From positions 1-56,363 of IMG/VR virus record IMGVR_UViG_3300047373_000289: 56,363 nucleotides of DNA. The stretch is one strand, 5' to 3'. Source of the stretch: a virus. Below, one piece after another: positions 1 through 7,536 of this stretch (position 1 is its first letter; the number at the start of each line of letters is the position of its first letter). The notes beneath the pieces are model-generated. The model was not told the DNA's origin. It made no database searches and saw nothing but the letters and a program-made list of their open reading frames with translations. Position numbers and translations under genes: made by a program.

Positions 1-1
1 T

Positions 2-187
2 GGAGCAACCGCAGTGACGGACGCAGGCTTACAAACAGACGCGTTCGATTCGCTTGCATTAGGAAGCGGAACTGCATATTTTTTAAACGGTAACATACAA
101 GAGGTTATTATCTACGAAACCAACCAATCCGACTACCGCACCGCCATCGAGGACAACATCAACAACTTCTACAACATCTACTCATAG
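2..187 (+). CDS. Lectin-like (LamG/ConA-like) tail protein, C-terminal fragment
   Basis: This is the 3' end of a gene that starts before the window. It is read in the frame beginning at base 2 and stops at TAG 185-187. The last residues (IQEVIIYETNQ, then NINNFYNIY) have the shape of the C-terminal strand and helix that close concanavalin/LamG-like domains in marine phage tail proteins. The three LamG-like genes at 13.2-15.3 kb end in a comparable way (NYNALKNRF). The role would be binding host surface glycan as part of a tail fibre, by inference. It converges with the minus-strand gene that stops at 182, with a 6-nt overlap. Only about 61 residues are visible. Confidence 0.6.
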   Translation, partial: GATAVTDAGLQTDAFDSLALGSGTAYFLNGNIQEVIIYETNQSDYRTAIEDNINNFYNIYS

Positions 188-598
188 TGAGTTATAGAAA
201 CGCTGTACCGCTAGTCTACCTTTCTGCGATAACGCATATCTTACACGGTAGTTAAACTTGGTTTCGTCTCGGAATAAGTGATCCTCCAGGGTTTGAGACG
301 GTGTTAGCTTATCGAAGTGCTTATACAGATACCCCAAAGACACTAAAGGATATATCATCCTGTCAGCCAGGTTCTTCTTATTCATTCCATATTCTCCCGC
401 TACCCAGGATATAGTAAAGAACTCCAATTCGTAAACGAACAACATAAAGTATAGGTAGCTCTTTGTGATCTCGCTTCCGTCAACAAACTCTTCTGTAGCG
501 CTTTTAAGGTTTTTTAAATAGTTGTTTTTGACGAACCTAGAGGGCATCTTTGAAAAGTCCCTGAACATCCTTGTTTTCTTGATTTGAGACCTAGGCAT
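182..598 (-). CDS. Winged-helix (MarR-like) putative regulator
   Basis: A 138-residue basic protein. The C-terminal part (NYRVRYALSQKGRLAVQRFY) has the beta-wing followed by 'T/S-x-K-G' helix typical of winged-helix DNA-binding proteins of the MarR/PadR kind. The middle (YFMLFVYELEFFTISWVA) is a helical, hydrophobic segment. ATG at 598 is preferred, because the in-frame extension to 625 would need a TTG start inside the promoter. It is the only minus-strand gene on the left side and is divergent from the gene at 635. Back-to-back -7 elements lie between them, so autoregulation or a late switch is possible. Function is inferred from fold cues only. Confidence 0.6.
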   Translation of the reverse strand: MPRSQIKKTRMFRDFSKMPSRFVKNNYLKNLKSATEEFVDGSEITKSYLYFMLFVYELEFFTISWVAGEYGMNKKNLADRMIYPLVSLGYLYKHFDKLTPSQTLEDHLFRDETKFNYRVRYALSQKGRLAVQRFYNSL

Positions 599-607
599 AT
601 TAATTCG

Positions 608-615
608 TATATTTG
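608..615 (+). promoter_or_regulatory. Bacteroidetes-type promoter for the 635 gene
   Basis: The -7 element TATATTTG is preceded by TTTG at 583-586, a spacing of 21 nt. This matches the TTTG / TAnnTTTG promoter known in Bacteroidetes. The start codon follows 19 nt after the element. It would drive the plus-strand genes from 635 onward and overlaps the promoter region of the divergent regulator. Confidence 0.55.
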
Positions 616-622
616 ACTTAAA

Positions 623-630
623 CAAATTTA
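623..630 (-). promoter_or_regulatory. Putative divergent promoter for the winged-helix gene
   Basis: On the minus strand this reads TAAATTTG (630 to 623), a match to TAnnTTTG. It sits 24 nt before the ATG at 598. No clear TTG lies 20-21 nt upstream. It is back-to-back with the plus-strand element at 608-615, so one bound regulator could affect both. Confidence 0.35.
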
Positions 631-634
631 CATC

Positions 635-931
635 ATGAACCCGAAAGACACCCTCTTCTTTGCCGAAATGTATTCCCTCGTCAAAAAGATGGAGGAAACG
701 ATCGAGGAGTTCGAAATGAAAGATCGCACCTTAGCCACTATAGTGGTGGGAGTTATAGACCTTGATGCTGTTGAGGTTGGTGACGAAAGCGCAGAAATGA
801 AAACCATGTACAGCTTTAACCTAGAGAGTAGGGAGGAACTGGAAACAGTTAAGCAAGTAATGGACAGCGCATATCAGGAAGACGACTCATTAGACGACCT
901 GCTTGGTGATTTGGGTATATCCCTAAACTAA
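635..931 (+). CDS. Small acidic protein, unknown function
   Basis: 98 residues, strongly acidic (many E and D; the C-terminus holds DDSLDDLLGDL). The N-terminal third (residues about 8-30) is a likely amphipathic helix or coiled coil (MYSLVKKMEETIEEFEM). I do not recognise a family. It is the first gene after the promoter at 608-615 and is followed 1 nt later by the next gene, so they probably form an operon with the co-chaperonin-like gene. Acidic small phage proteins often bind host proteins or mimic DNA, but nothing in the sequence proves that here. Confidence 0.7.
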   Translation: MNPKDTLFFAEMYSLVKKMEETIEEFEMKDRTLATIVVGVIDLDAVEVGDESAEMKTMYSFNLESREELETVKQVMDSAYQEDDSLDDLLGDLGISLN

Positions 932-932
932 A

Positions 933-1169
933 ATGGAAGGACTTATAAGAAAGATTGTGGTCGGACGAGACCCTAAAAACGGCATGGCTTATTATGTAGG
1001 TATGCGGGCTGGATCTGGGGAGGTATCAGCTATCGTTGAAGACGAAAGACAGCTGCACAAGTTTGGAAAACAGCGATACCTTATATATATTGAAAACGAC
1101 GAAGGCACTATGCTTTGGAAGGCTGTAGATGAAATGCCTTGTGTTCTTGAATTTGATTTAAATTTTTAA
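933..1169 (+). CDS. Small conserved-looking protein, unknown function
   Basis: 78 residues with alternating hydrophobic strands (LIRKIVVGRDP, AYYVGM, RYLIYIE, CVLEFDLNF), suggesting a small beta-barrel or beta-sheet protein. No cysteines pair up as a metal site and there is no membrane segment. The gene begins 1 nt after the stop of the acidic gene and ends 3 nt before the co-chaperonin-like gene, so all three are likely cotranscribed from the promoter at 608. I do not recognise the family. Confidence 0.7.
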   Translation: MEGLIRKIVVGRDPKNGMAYYVGMRAGSGEVSAIVEDERQLHKFGKQRYLIYIENDEGTMLWKAVDEMPCVLEFDLNF

Positions 1170-1172
1170 TGA

Positions 1173-1757
1173 ATGAAGACTTTTAACTTATTTGTAGTCG
1201 AGTTAGAAAAGACTATAGACGACACCATCACAACGAGTGGCGGATTGGAATTATACGTAGATAATAGATTTAATGAATTTGAAAACAGAATTACAGAAGG
1301 CCCTGTCGTGGCTGTCCCGTTTAAGTACGACACTGGTGTCAAGCCTGGCGACACGCTTTACTTCCATCATCTCGTGGTTGTCAATGAAGGTCAGCCACTT
1401 ACTGGTGATGACAATCACTACCTTGTCAGATATGATGAAGATCATGCTATCAATAATCAAGCTATTGCTTTTAAAGACAGTAGTACTGGTAATGTCCACC
1501 CTCTTGCGGGTTGGAGTCTTCTTGAGGCTATTGAAGAAGAAGAAGTTCAAGAATCGAAGATTATCGAGGTTGTCAAGCTTAGCGAGAAGCTACCAACAAG
1601 AGGTAGGGTCGCGTTTTCGTCTTCTGGGATTGAAGAGGTAGGTCTTTCCGTGGGGGATGTGGTTGGATTTAAAGAAAATCGAGACTACAGAATCACCATT
1701 GATGGAAAGGAATATTATAGAACCAGGGTTGAAGACCTGCTTTACAAAGAAGTTTAA
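1173..1757 (+). CDS. Tandem GroES-like (Hsp10) co-chaperonin-like protein
   Basis: 194 residues. The C-terminal half (about 140-194) follows the GroES barrel: RGRVAFSSSG, then LSVGDVVGF, then IDGKEYYRTRVEDLLY. This parallels the GroES stretch 'VGDKVLFSKYGG..VKLDGEEYLILRESDILAI'. The N-terminal half (about 35-105) repeats the pattern (GPVVAVPFKYDTGVKPGDTLYFHHLVV, then a strand, then a helix), so two barrel-like units are fused. Phage co-chaperonins such as T4 gp31 replace GroES on host GroEL to fold the capsid protein. I infer a similar role here. The mobile-loop sequence is not obvious, so it might be a structural homologue only. Confidence 0.6.
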   Translation: MKTFNLFVVELEKTIDDTITTSGGLELYVDNRFNEFENRITEGPVVAVPFKYDTGVKPGDTLYFHHLVVVNEGQPLTGDDNHYLVRYDEDHAINNQAIAFKDSSTGNVHPLAGWSLLEAIEEEEVQESKIIEVVKLSEKLPTRGRVAFSSSGIEEVGLSVGDVVGFKENRDYRITIDGKEYYRTRVEDLLYKEV

Positions 1758-2044
1758 TGGCTAGTAAATTTACTACCGTTAGCGCCGCTAGAAGGCTCAT
1801 GCAGAGCATGGAGATAGCGATCAACAACATGATAGAAGAAGTCAAGAAGCCAGTGGACCCCGAAGCGGGGGGGTCTGCGCGAAAGGCCGAGCTCCAATCC
1901 ATAAAGCAAACTGCTATTGACTGTAAAGAGCTTTTGGTGGAGCGCCAGAGGCTAGAACAAATGGTTAAAGAACTAAACGACAATGGAGAAATCGAAAAAG
2001 ACAAAGACTACTCAGGAGGATTCGCAGAAAGGTTCTCCAAGTAG
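1757..2044 (+). CDS. Coiled-coil protein, candidate small terminase
   Basis: 95 residues, almost all helical: an N-terminal helix (SAARRLMQSMEIAINNMIEEV), a short linker, then a long helix (IDCKELLVERQRLEQMVKEL) and a C-terminal GGFAERFSK tail. Its start overlaps the previous stop (TAATG). Its position just upstream of the tRNAs, zinc ribbon and large terminase, plus its size and helical content, make a small-terminase or packaging role possible. No helix-turn-helix motif is clear, so that is position-based inference. Confidence 0.65.
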   Translation: MASKFTTVSAARRLMQSMEIAINNMIEEVKKPVDPEAGGSARKAELQSIKQTAIDCKELLVERQRLEQMVKELNDNGEIEKDKDYSGGFAERFSK

Positions 2045-2135
2045 CGCGAGCGGACTTATATACTGGGACGACTATAACTTTGACAATCAGTCAGTTACAA
2101 CCGACCACATAAAGGTATACTTTAAGCTCTCTTAG
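1983..2135 (+). CDS. Candidate 50-residue overlapping ORF
   Basis: A short open frame, ATG 1983 to TAG 2133-2135, overlaps the end of the previous gene by 62 nt in another frame and runs 10 nt into the first tRNA. The first half is Lys/Thr/Ser-rich. The second half (GLIYWDDYNFDNQ) looks like real protein and fills the otherwise empty 80 bases before the tRNA. There is no good upstream ribosome-binding cue. It may be a real small gene, a degraded remnant, or chance. Confidence 0.25.
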   Translation: MEKSKKTKTTQEDSQKGSPSSASGLIYWDDYNFDNQSVTTDHIKVYFKLS

Positions 2136-2199
2136 CTCAGTTGGTTAGAGCATCCGACTCATAATCGGCAGGTCCCAGGTTCAAGTCCTGGAGGGAGCA
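2126..2199 (+). tRNA. tRNA with CAU anticodon (Met or Ile2)
   Basis: A 74-nt cloverleaf. The acceptor arms are GCTCTCT (2126-2132) and AGGGAGC (2192-2198), with discriminator A2199. The D arm is AGCTC..GAGC, the anticodon loop CTCATAA carries CAT at 2160-2162, and the T arm is CCAGG-TTCAAGT-CCTGG. CCA is not encoded. Position 27-43 is a U-C mismatch. Body features (C4-G69, a CGACTCATAATCG anticodon arm, TTCAAGT) resemble bacterial tRNA-Ile2, in which C34 is modified to lysidine to read AUA. Elongator Met cannot be excluded by eye. It is not the initiator, because pair 1-72 is G-C. Confidence 0.93.
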
Positions 2200-2202
2200 C
2201 AT

Positions 2203-2276
2203 GCACCAGTAGCTCAGTTGGATAGAGCATCTGCCTTCTAAGCAGACGGTCACAGGTTCGAATCCTGTCTGGTGTA
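2203..2276 (+). tRNA. tRNA-Arg (UCU)
   Basis: A 74-nt cloverleaf. The acceptor arms are GCACCAG (2203-2209) and CTGGTGT (2269-2275), the first pair being G-U, with discriminator A2276. The anticodon stem TCTGC/GCAGA encloses loop CTTCTAA with anticodon TCT at 2237-2239. The T arm is ACAGG-TTCGAAT-CCTGT. CCA is not encoded. It would read AGA/AGG, which dominate arginine codons in many late genes of this window. It lies 3 nt after the CAU tRNA, so the two are probably processed from one transcript. Confidence 0.95.
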
Positions 2277-2294
2277 CGAATTAAATTAAACAAT

Positions 2295-2483
2295 ATGCCC
2301 GATCTAATTTGCGATAAGTGTAAAGCAGAAAAATCTGTAAGAAGCCTAACCATGAAGTTCCGAAATGGTAGTGTCTACTACCCTGAAGGACAGTGTGAGT
2401 GCGGTGAACAAATGGAGATTAAAAACCCTAAAGAAGGCGTACCTTCGCTGGGAAGGATGAACTCACACGGACAGAGTTATTGA
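2295..2483 (+). CDS. Small zinc-ribbon protein
   Basis: 62 residues with two metal-binding knuckles: C-D-K-C near residues 6-9 and C-E-C-G near residues 35-37, separated by a beta hairpin (TMKFRNGSVYYPEGQ). This is the layout of a compact rubredoxin/zinc-ribbon fold. The stop TGA overlaps the terminase ATG (TGATG), implying translational coupling with the packaging motor. Many tailed phages of this kind carry a tiny zinc-ribbon protein just before terL. Its function is not established. Confidence 0.75.
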   Translation: MPDLICDKCKAEKSVRSLTMKFRNGSVYYPEGQCECGEQMEIKNPKEGVPSLGRMNSHGQSY

Positions 2484-4597
2484 TGTCTAATTTAATCGAC
2501 ATAGAAGGTTATGAAGCTAAGGGGATTAAGATCGACCCTAACGGTACAGAAGGAGAAGCTATCGAGCTCCACGGGTTACTCGTGGTACTCCCAAAGAAAC
2601 CGAGTAAATCGGAAATTCTCTTCCATGACCAACCAAAGAGGTTGCAGCTGTGGAAACGCACACCTATGCCAGAGGAAATGCGTAGGATACGCAGTATGGA
2701 TGAGTGGCTCGAAAAACCTGCCGAGTTTCGGAACAAGTTTCGTTCTTACGTCGAACAAGAGTTTCAGCGTAGGCGCGACGGTGTATGGTTTTACAATAAT
2801 GGGGAACCTACGTATATTACAGGGAGACACTATATGTTTCTACAATGGTCTAAAATTGATATCGGATACCCATCATACCTTGCTTTCCAAAAAGACATCT
2901 TTACGCACATGGCTGCTTGTGAAGCTGACCCTCGTTGTTTCGGTCAGCTTTATACTAAGTGTCGTCGTTCTGGCTACACTAACATATGCTCTGCTGTCCT
3001 TGTGGATGAAGCTAGTCAAGTTAAAGAGAAGCTTCTTGGCATACAGTCGAAAACTGGTAAAGACTCGCAAGAAAACATTTTCATGAAAAAGGTGGTTGCG
3101 ATCTTTCGCGGCTACCCATTCTTTTTCAAACCCATCCAGGACGGTACTACAAACCCCCGTATGGAGCTGGCATTCCGTGAGCCGTCCAAGCGTATAACCA
3201 AAAACAATAAAACATCCCATAGGGGTGACGCTCTTAATACGGTTATAAACTGGAAGAACACCACTAATAACGCTTATGACGGGGAGAAGCTCCACATGTT
3301 ATACCTTGACGAGGCTGGTAAATGGGAAAAACCAACCGACATTAGAGAAGCCTGGAGGATTGAGCGTACTTGTTTAATCGTAGGTCGCAAGGTGGTAGGT
3401 AAAGCGATCGTGGGTAGTACGGTAAACCCCATGAATAAAGGAGGTGAGGAATACAAGGGACTGTGGTATGATTCTGATCCTAACGAAAGAAATAATAACG
3501 ATAGGACAAAGACGGGTCTTTATAGAATATTTATCCCAGCCTATGATGCCCTAGAGGGTTTTTTTGATGTATATGGTAACTCCGTTGTAGAAGACCCACC
3601 CCAAGACGTACACATACACGGTATAGACGGGGACCTTATTGAAATTGGCAGTAAGACTTACCTCAAAAATGAACGCAAGTCCTTCAAAGACAACCCATCT
3701 GAATTAAACGAGGTTACTAGACAGTTTCCTTTTACTGAAGATGAAGCATTCAGAGATAGCATTGAGGGCAGTTTATTTAATATAGGAAAGATATACCAGC
3801 AGATAGAGCACAACGAGGAGCTGTATCCTAACCCTGTGGTTACAGGAAACTTTACCTGGAAGGAAAAAGACAAAGAGGTTGTTTTCTCCCCTACGCCTAA
3901 CGGTAGGTTTAGGGTTTCTTGGATGCCTGACCCCTCTGAAAGGAATATTTTGAAAACAGAAAGAGGTAAAAAAATAGCTCCGTTTGCTTCTTATGGCTGC
4001 GGCGGAGTTGACTCCTATGACTTGGATGCTACAGTAGATAATAGGGGATCTAAAGGAGCGCTACACATGTACAATAAGTTTAGTATGAACCGCCCCTCTA
4101 ATATGTTTGTTGTGGAGTATGCATCTAGACCAGACCTAGCGAGTATATTCTATGAGGACGTCCTTATGTGTGCGTTTTATTATGGGTATCCTTTACTTGT
4201 AGAGAACAATAAGTATGGTATCGTAAGGTACTTTGAGTCAAGAGGTTACGATGGATACCTAATGGATAGACCTAGGCATCTCATGAGTAGCTCTTCTCAT
4301 GTAAACGTAAAGACAAAAGGAATACCATCTAACTCCCAGGATGTGATACAGTCTCATGCTCAGTCTATAGAGAAGTATATTCATGATCACGTTGGTATAA
4401 ATCACGAAAGCGGAGAGACTGGCGCCATGTATTTCAACAAAACCCTTGAGGATTGGATTGGATTTAAAATAGACAAACGAACTAAGTTTGACTTGACCAT
4501 TAGCTCAGGGTTAGCTTTACTTGCGGCTCAGAAGGAGAAAGAAAAACCTAAATCTGACTTTAATGAAAAGGTGTTTTTTAGAAAATATAAGGTCTAA
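2483..4597 (+). CDS. terL: Terminase large subunit
   Basis: 704 residues: ATPase plus nuclease of the DNA-packaging motor. The N-terminal segment has the terminase adaptor pattern (YITGRHYMFLQWSKID). The Walker A position holds KCRRSGYT (about 159-166), with tyrosine where lysine is usual. Walker B is MLYLDEAG, with D276-E277 visible. The C-terminal RNase H-like nuclease begins with GVDSYDLDAT (D510 and D514 as likely metal ligands). The start at ATG 2483 is chosen over the in-frame TTG at 2480 because it overlaps the preceding TGA. It is followed by the portal gene, the usual order. The overall pattern resembles terminases of crAss-like and related Bacteroidetes podophages. Confidence 0.9.
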   Translation: MSNLIDIEGYEAKGIKIDPNGTEGEAIELHGLLVVLPKKPSKSEILFHDQPKRLQLWKRTPMPEEMRRIRSMDEWLEKPAEFRNKFRSYVEQEFQRRRDGVWFYNNGEPTYITGRHYMFLQWSKIDIGYPSYLAFQKDIFTHMAACEADPRCFGQLYTKCRRSGYTNICSAVLVDEASQVKEKLLGIQSKTGKDSQENIFMKKVVAIFRGYPFFFKPIQDGTTNPRMELAFREPSKRITKNNKTSHRGDALNTVINWKNTTNNAYDGEKLHMLYLDEAGKWEKPTDIREAWRIERTCLIVGRKVVGKAIVGSTVNPMNKGGEEYKGLWYDSDPNERNNNDRTKTGLYRIFIPAYDALEGFFDVYGNSVVEDPPQDVHIHGIDGDLIEIGSKTYLKNERKSFKDNPSELNEVTRQFPFTEDEAFRDSIEGSLFNIGKIYQQIEHNEELYPNPVVTGNFTWKEKDKEVVFSPTPNGRFRVSWMPDPSERNILKTERGKKIAPFASYGCGGVDSYDLDATVDNRGSKGALHMYNKFSMNRPSNMFVVEYASRPDLASIFYEDVLMCAFYYGYPLLVENNKYGIVRYFESRGYDGYLMDRPRHLMSSSSHVNVKTKGIPSNSQDVIQSHAQSIEKYIHDHVGINHESGETGAMYFNKTLEDWIGFKIDKRTKFDLTISSGLALLAAQKEKEKPKSDFNEKVFFRKYKV

Positions 4598-4608
4598 CGA
4601 CGATTTGT

Positions 4609-4616
4609 TATATTTG
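4609..4616 (+). promoter_or_regulatory. Putative promoter before the portal gene
   Basis: TATATTTG followed by CA, 26 nt before the portal start codon, inside the 45-nt gap after terL. No TTG is seen 19-21 nt upstream. The same TATATTTGCA core recurs before several other structural genes. Confidence 0.45.
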
Positions 4617-4642
4617 CAGAATATGCATAATGCAAGTAAATT

Positions 4643-7087
4643 ATGAGCCTCGATAAAAATAGCAAGCATTCTTTCCCAAACCCTCTAGCGGACGCATCAA
4701 CTAAAGAAAGCATGTCTTATGGGTTGCAGTATGCAAAAGCTATTGAAAACCAGTGGGGCAAGATAAAAGAGTCTACATCCCTTTACGGTAGAAGAAACGC
4801 GATATTCGAAAGAAGCCGAGATTACGCTAACGGTACTCAAGACACCAATATATATAAGAAGCTTCTTCGTTCGCTTAATCCTAACGATGGAGACGGAAGC
4901 TTAATGAATATGGACTACACTCCTGTTCCTATTCTACCTAAGTTTGTTAGGGTTGTTGTAAACAAAATACTTTCTAAAGATCCTTACCCAAACTTAGAAG
5001 CTATTGACCCTCTTTCTTCTTCCGAAAAGAACAACAAGAAAAGAAGGATGGAGATTCAAGTTGAGGCAAAAAAACAATTGCAGCAACTTAAACAGCAGAC
5101 GGGTATGGTAATTGGTGAGGACCCAGATCAACTTCCAGACTCTCTGGAGGAGGCTGAGATCCTTTTAGGTACTAACGTCAAAACTGATGCAGAGATTGCC
5201 GCTCAGATAGGAACTAACATGACCCTTTCTTGGAACAACTTCAATGACGGGACTCTACGGAGATGCGTTAATGACCTCGTTGCTCTAGGTATGTGTGTGG
5301 TTAAAAGAACTAATGATCCTAACCACGGGATTAAGACTGATTACGTAGATCCTTCTACGTTTATTCACAGCCATACAGAGGACCCGTTTTTTGAAGATTT
5401 GATATATGCGGGTCATGTTAAGTCTATCTCCATTCAGGAGTTAAGAAGAATATCTGCTGGTGAGATTACAGAAGAGCAGTTAGAGGAGCTGGCTAAATCT
5501 GTTAAGGGTAAGTACGGTAACAACCCAAGTTCTTTTGGTAAAAACAGCTATAATAACCTGTCCCAAAGGACTGATTATGGTTATGACGAGTACATGGTAG
5601 ACGTTCTTGAATTCGAGTTTATCTCTGTTGACTGTATTTATTTTGAAGAGAAGGAAAATCGTTTTGGTAACGTAAACTTCTTTATGAAGGGATTTGAATA
5701 CTCCGAAAAACCAGGTAGTGTGTATGAAAGAAATCCAGTTAAAATGGATGTCGCTACCGTGTATGGGGGTATGTATGTCATGAACGGATCTAACATCGTA
5801 TTTAATTACGGAAGGTCTAAGAACGTACCAAAAAATATACACGATATATCATCTGTGAGGTTGTCTTACTCTCCAGTGGCTACCAACATTCGGGACATGA
5901 TGCCGAAGTCTATGGTAGAAAGCTGTACTGGATTTGCTGACATGCTTCAGTTGACTCACTTGAAGATTCAGCAGGCTATTGCTAAGGCAAAGCCAGACGG
6001 ATTGATCATTGATATCGAGGGATTGGAGAATGTACAACTGGGTAAAGGCGGAGACCTACAGCCTTTGGACTTGCATGATATCTACGAGCAGACTGGTGTA
6101 TTCTATTATAGAAGTAAAAACCCAGAGGGAGGATTTCAGAACCCTCCAGTAAGAGAGATAGGTAATAGTATTCGGAACATTAATGAGCTGATTGGTCTGT
6201 ACAATCATTATTTAAAAATGATTCGAGACGCTACAGGCGTTAACGAAATGATGGACGCCTCCACACCGAAGGGTGATACCTTGGTGGGTGTTCAGCAGAA
6301 TGCTATCGCAGCAGGTAATAATGCTATATACGATATCACTAATGCGTCTATGATTCTTTACAAAAAGGTTTGTGAAGATATAGTTAAGTGCTTGCAAATC
6401 ATACCAGAAGAGTCTGTTCTTCATGAGATATACAGTAATGCTATAGGCAAAGAAAACATGGCTGTTCTTTCTTCATTCAATGACCTCCCTATGTACAACT
6501 TCGGTGTACAGGTGGTGAAGGAAATGGAAGACAAAGACAAGGTATACTTAGAGCAAAATGTTCAAATGGCTATTCAACAAAAAGAGATAGACCTCGAAGA
6601 TGCGATTGCCATTAGAAACATGAAAGACGTTAACCAGGCTGAAAGGCTTTTGGTGGTAAGACGTAAGAAGCGTATGGCTCAGCAGCAACAAATGGCGGCT
6701 CAAAACTCACAGATGCAAGCTCAGCAAGCGCAGCAAGCCGCTCAAGCCGCTTCGCAGGCTAAGATACAAGAAATGCAAATGGAGGCTCAGCTAGAGGCTC
6801 AGCAAATGCAGCTTAAGACTCAGCTTGAAGGTCAGCTAGAGGAGGTGAGGCATCAGTTTAGGAAGGAAATCGAGATCATCAAAGCTCAGGCTACTCTTGG
6901 TTTTAAGACTGATGATCAAGAGTTTAAGGAAAAACTTGAAGTTTTAAAGGAAGACAGAAAGGACGATAGAGTAAAAAAGCAGGCTTCTGAGCAAAGCAAA
7001 TTGCTATCTCAGCGTCAAGGAAACAGGGGTGAACTCCCAGAGTCAGGGGATAGCGTAGACAATATTGTAAACTCATTATTAGGATAG
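4643..7087 (+). CDS. Portal protein
   Basis: 814 residues, directly after terL. The N-terminal core contains NMDYTPVPILPKFVRVVVNKI, a pattern seen in portals of crAss-like and related podophages. There is a middle wing and crown region, and GLENVQLGKGGDLQPLDLHD is likely stem or clip. The C-terminal quarter (about 665-760) is very rich in Gln/Ala (QAQQAQQAAQAASQAK) and forms a long coiled coil or barrel, as in long-barrel podophage portals. It forms the dodecameric vertex through which DNA is packaged and ejected, by family knowledge. Assignment rests on position, size and the motif. Confidence 0.85.
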   Translation: MSLDKNSKHSFPNPLADASTKESMSYGLQYAKAIENQWGKIKESTSLYGRRNAIFERSRDYANGTQDTNIYKKLLRSLNPNDGDGSLMNMDYTPVPILPKFVRVVVNKILSKDPYPNLEAIDPLSSSEKNNKKRRMEIQVEAKKQLQQLKQQTGMVIGEDPDQLPDSLEEAEILLGTNVKTDAEIAAQIGTNMTLSWNNFNDGTLRRCVNDLVALGMCVVKRTNDPNHGIKTDYVDPSTFIHSHTEDPFFEDLIYAGHVKSISIQELRRISAGEITEEQLEELAKSVKGKYGNNPSSFGKNSYNNLSQRTDYGYDEYMVDVLEFEFISVDCIYFEEKENRFGNVNFFMKGFEYSEKPGSVYERNPVKMDVATVYGGMYVMNGSNIVFNYGRSKNVPKNIHDISSVRLSYSPVATNIRDMMPKSMVESCTGFADMLQLTHLKIQQAIAKAKPDGLIIDIEGLENVQLGKGGDLQPLDLHDIYEQTGVFYYRSKNPEGGFQNPPVREIGNSIRNINELIGLYNHYLKMIRDATGVNEMMDASTPKGDTLVGVQQNAIAAGNNAIYDITNASMILYKKVCEDIVKCLQIIPEESVLHEIYSNAIGKENMAVLSSFNDLPMYNFGVQVVKEMEDKDKVYLEQNVQMAIQQKEIDLEDAIAIRNMKDVNQAERLLVVRRKKRMAQQQQMAAQNSQMQAQQAQQAAQAASQAKIQEMQMEAQLEAQQMQLKTQLEGQLEEVRHQFRKEIEIIKAQATLGFKTDDQEFKEKLEVLKEDRKDDRVKKQASEQSKLLSQRQGNRGELPESGDSVDNIVNSLLG

Positions 7088-7088
7088 C

Positions 7089-7535
7089 ATGGCAGGTAAA
7101 GTAAACTTAGATGTAGCTGAAAAGCTTGACATCACTTGTAGGAGAGGAGACACCTTCTCCATTAGCCTTACGTTAAATGATTCTAGTGGAACCGCTTTAG
7201 ATTTGACTGGATATGAGTTTTTAATGGACGTGAAAACTAATCCCGTTCGATCTCGAACAGGAGTTTCTGAAAGGGAAGTGATTGCTTCTAGCAGTCTTTC
7301 TTCTTCTACCTCGAATGCCAAGGCTTTAAGCGAAGAGCAAAAATCAAAGCTAAGCAATGGCTTTGTGTTTAGCGACGGCACTACTTTTGGTACTGTTACT
7401 GTTTCAGCTTCAGCGGATGTCATGAACGAACTTCCTGTTGGCTCCTTTACTTATGACATTCAGCAAAAAGTTAACGATGTAGTAACTACTATATTAAGGG
7501 GTTCGTTCGCTGTAAACGAAGACATTTCAAGATAA
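7089..7535 (+). CDS. Beta-sandwich fibre adaptor (BppU-N-like)
   Basis: 148 residues. The opening LDITCRRGDTFSISLTLNDS followed by LDLTGYEFLMDVKT is the pattern of small Ig-like or BppU N-terminal-like domains that anchor fibres in many phages. A closing strand (VTTILRGSFAVN) completes the sandwich. The middle is Ser/Thr/Lys-rich and low complexity. It lies 1 nt after the portal stop and 1 nt before the giant fibre gene, so it probably connects the fibre to the tail. No catalytic motif is seen. Confidence 0.6.
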   Translation: MAGKVNLDVAEKLDITCRRGDTFSISLTLNDSSGTALDLTGYEFLMDVKTNPVRSRTGVSEREVIASSSLSSSTSNAKALSEEQKSKLSNGFVFSDGTTFGTVTVSASADVMNELPVGSFTYDIQQKVNDVVTTILRGSFAVNEDISR

Positions 7536-7536
7536 C

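Noticed and set aside
2159-2353. Minus-strand ORF reading PDRIRTCDRLLRRQM and LPPGLEPGTCRL
   Set aside because: This is the classic translated antisense of tRNA genes (both tRNAs at 2126-2276). It is not a protein.
2511-3086. A 191-codon ORF in the terminase gene, other frame
   Set aside because: Overlaps the conserved terminase coding region completely and shows no recognisable motif.
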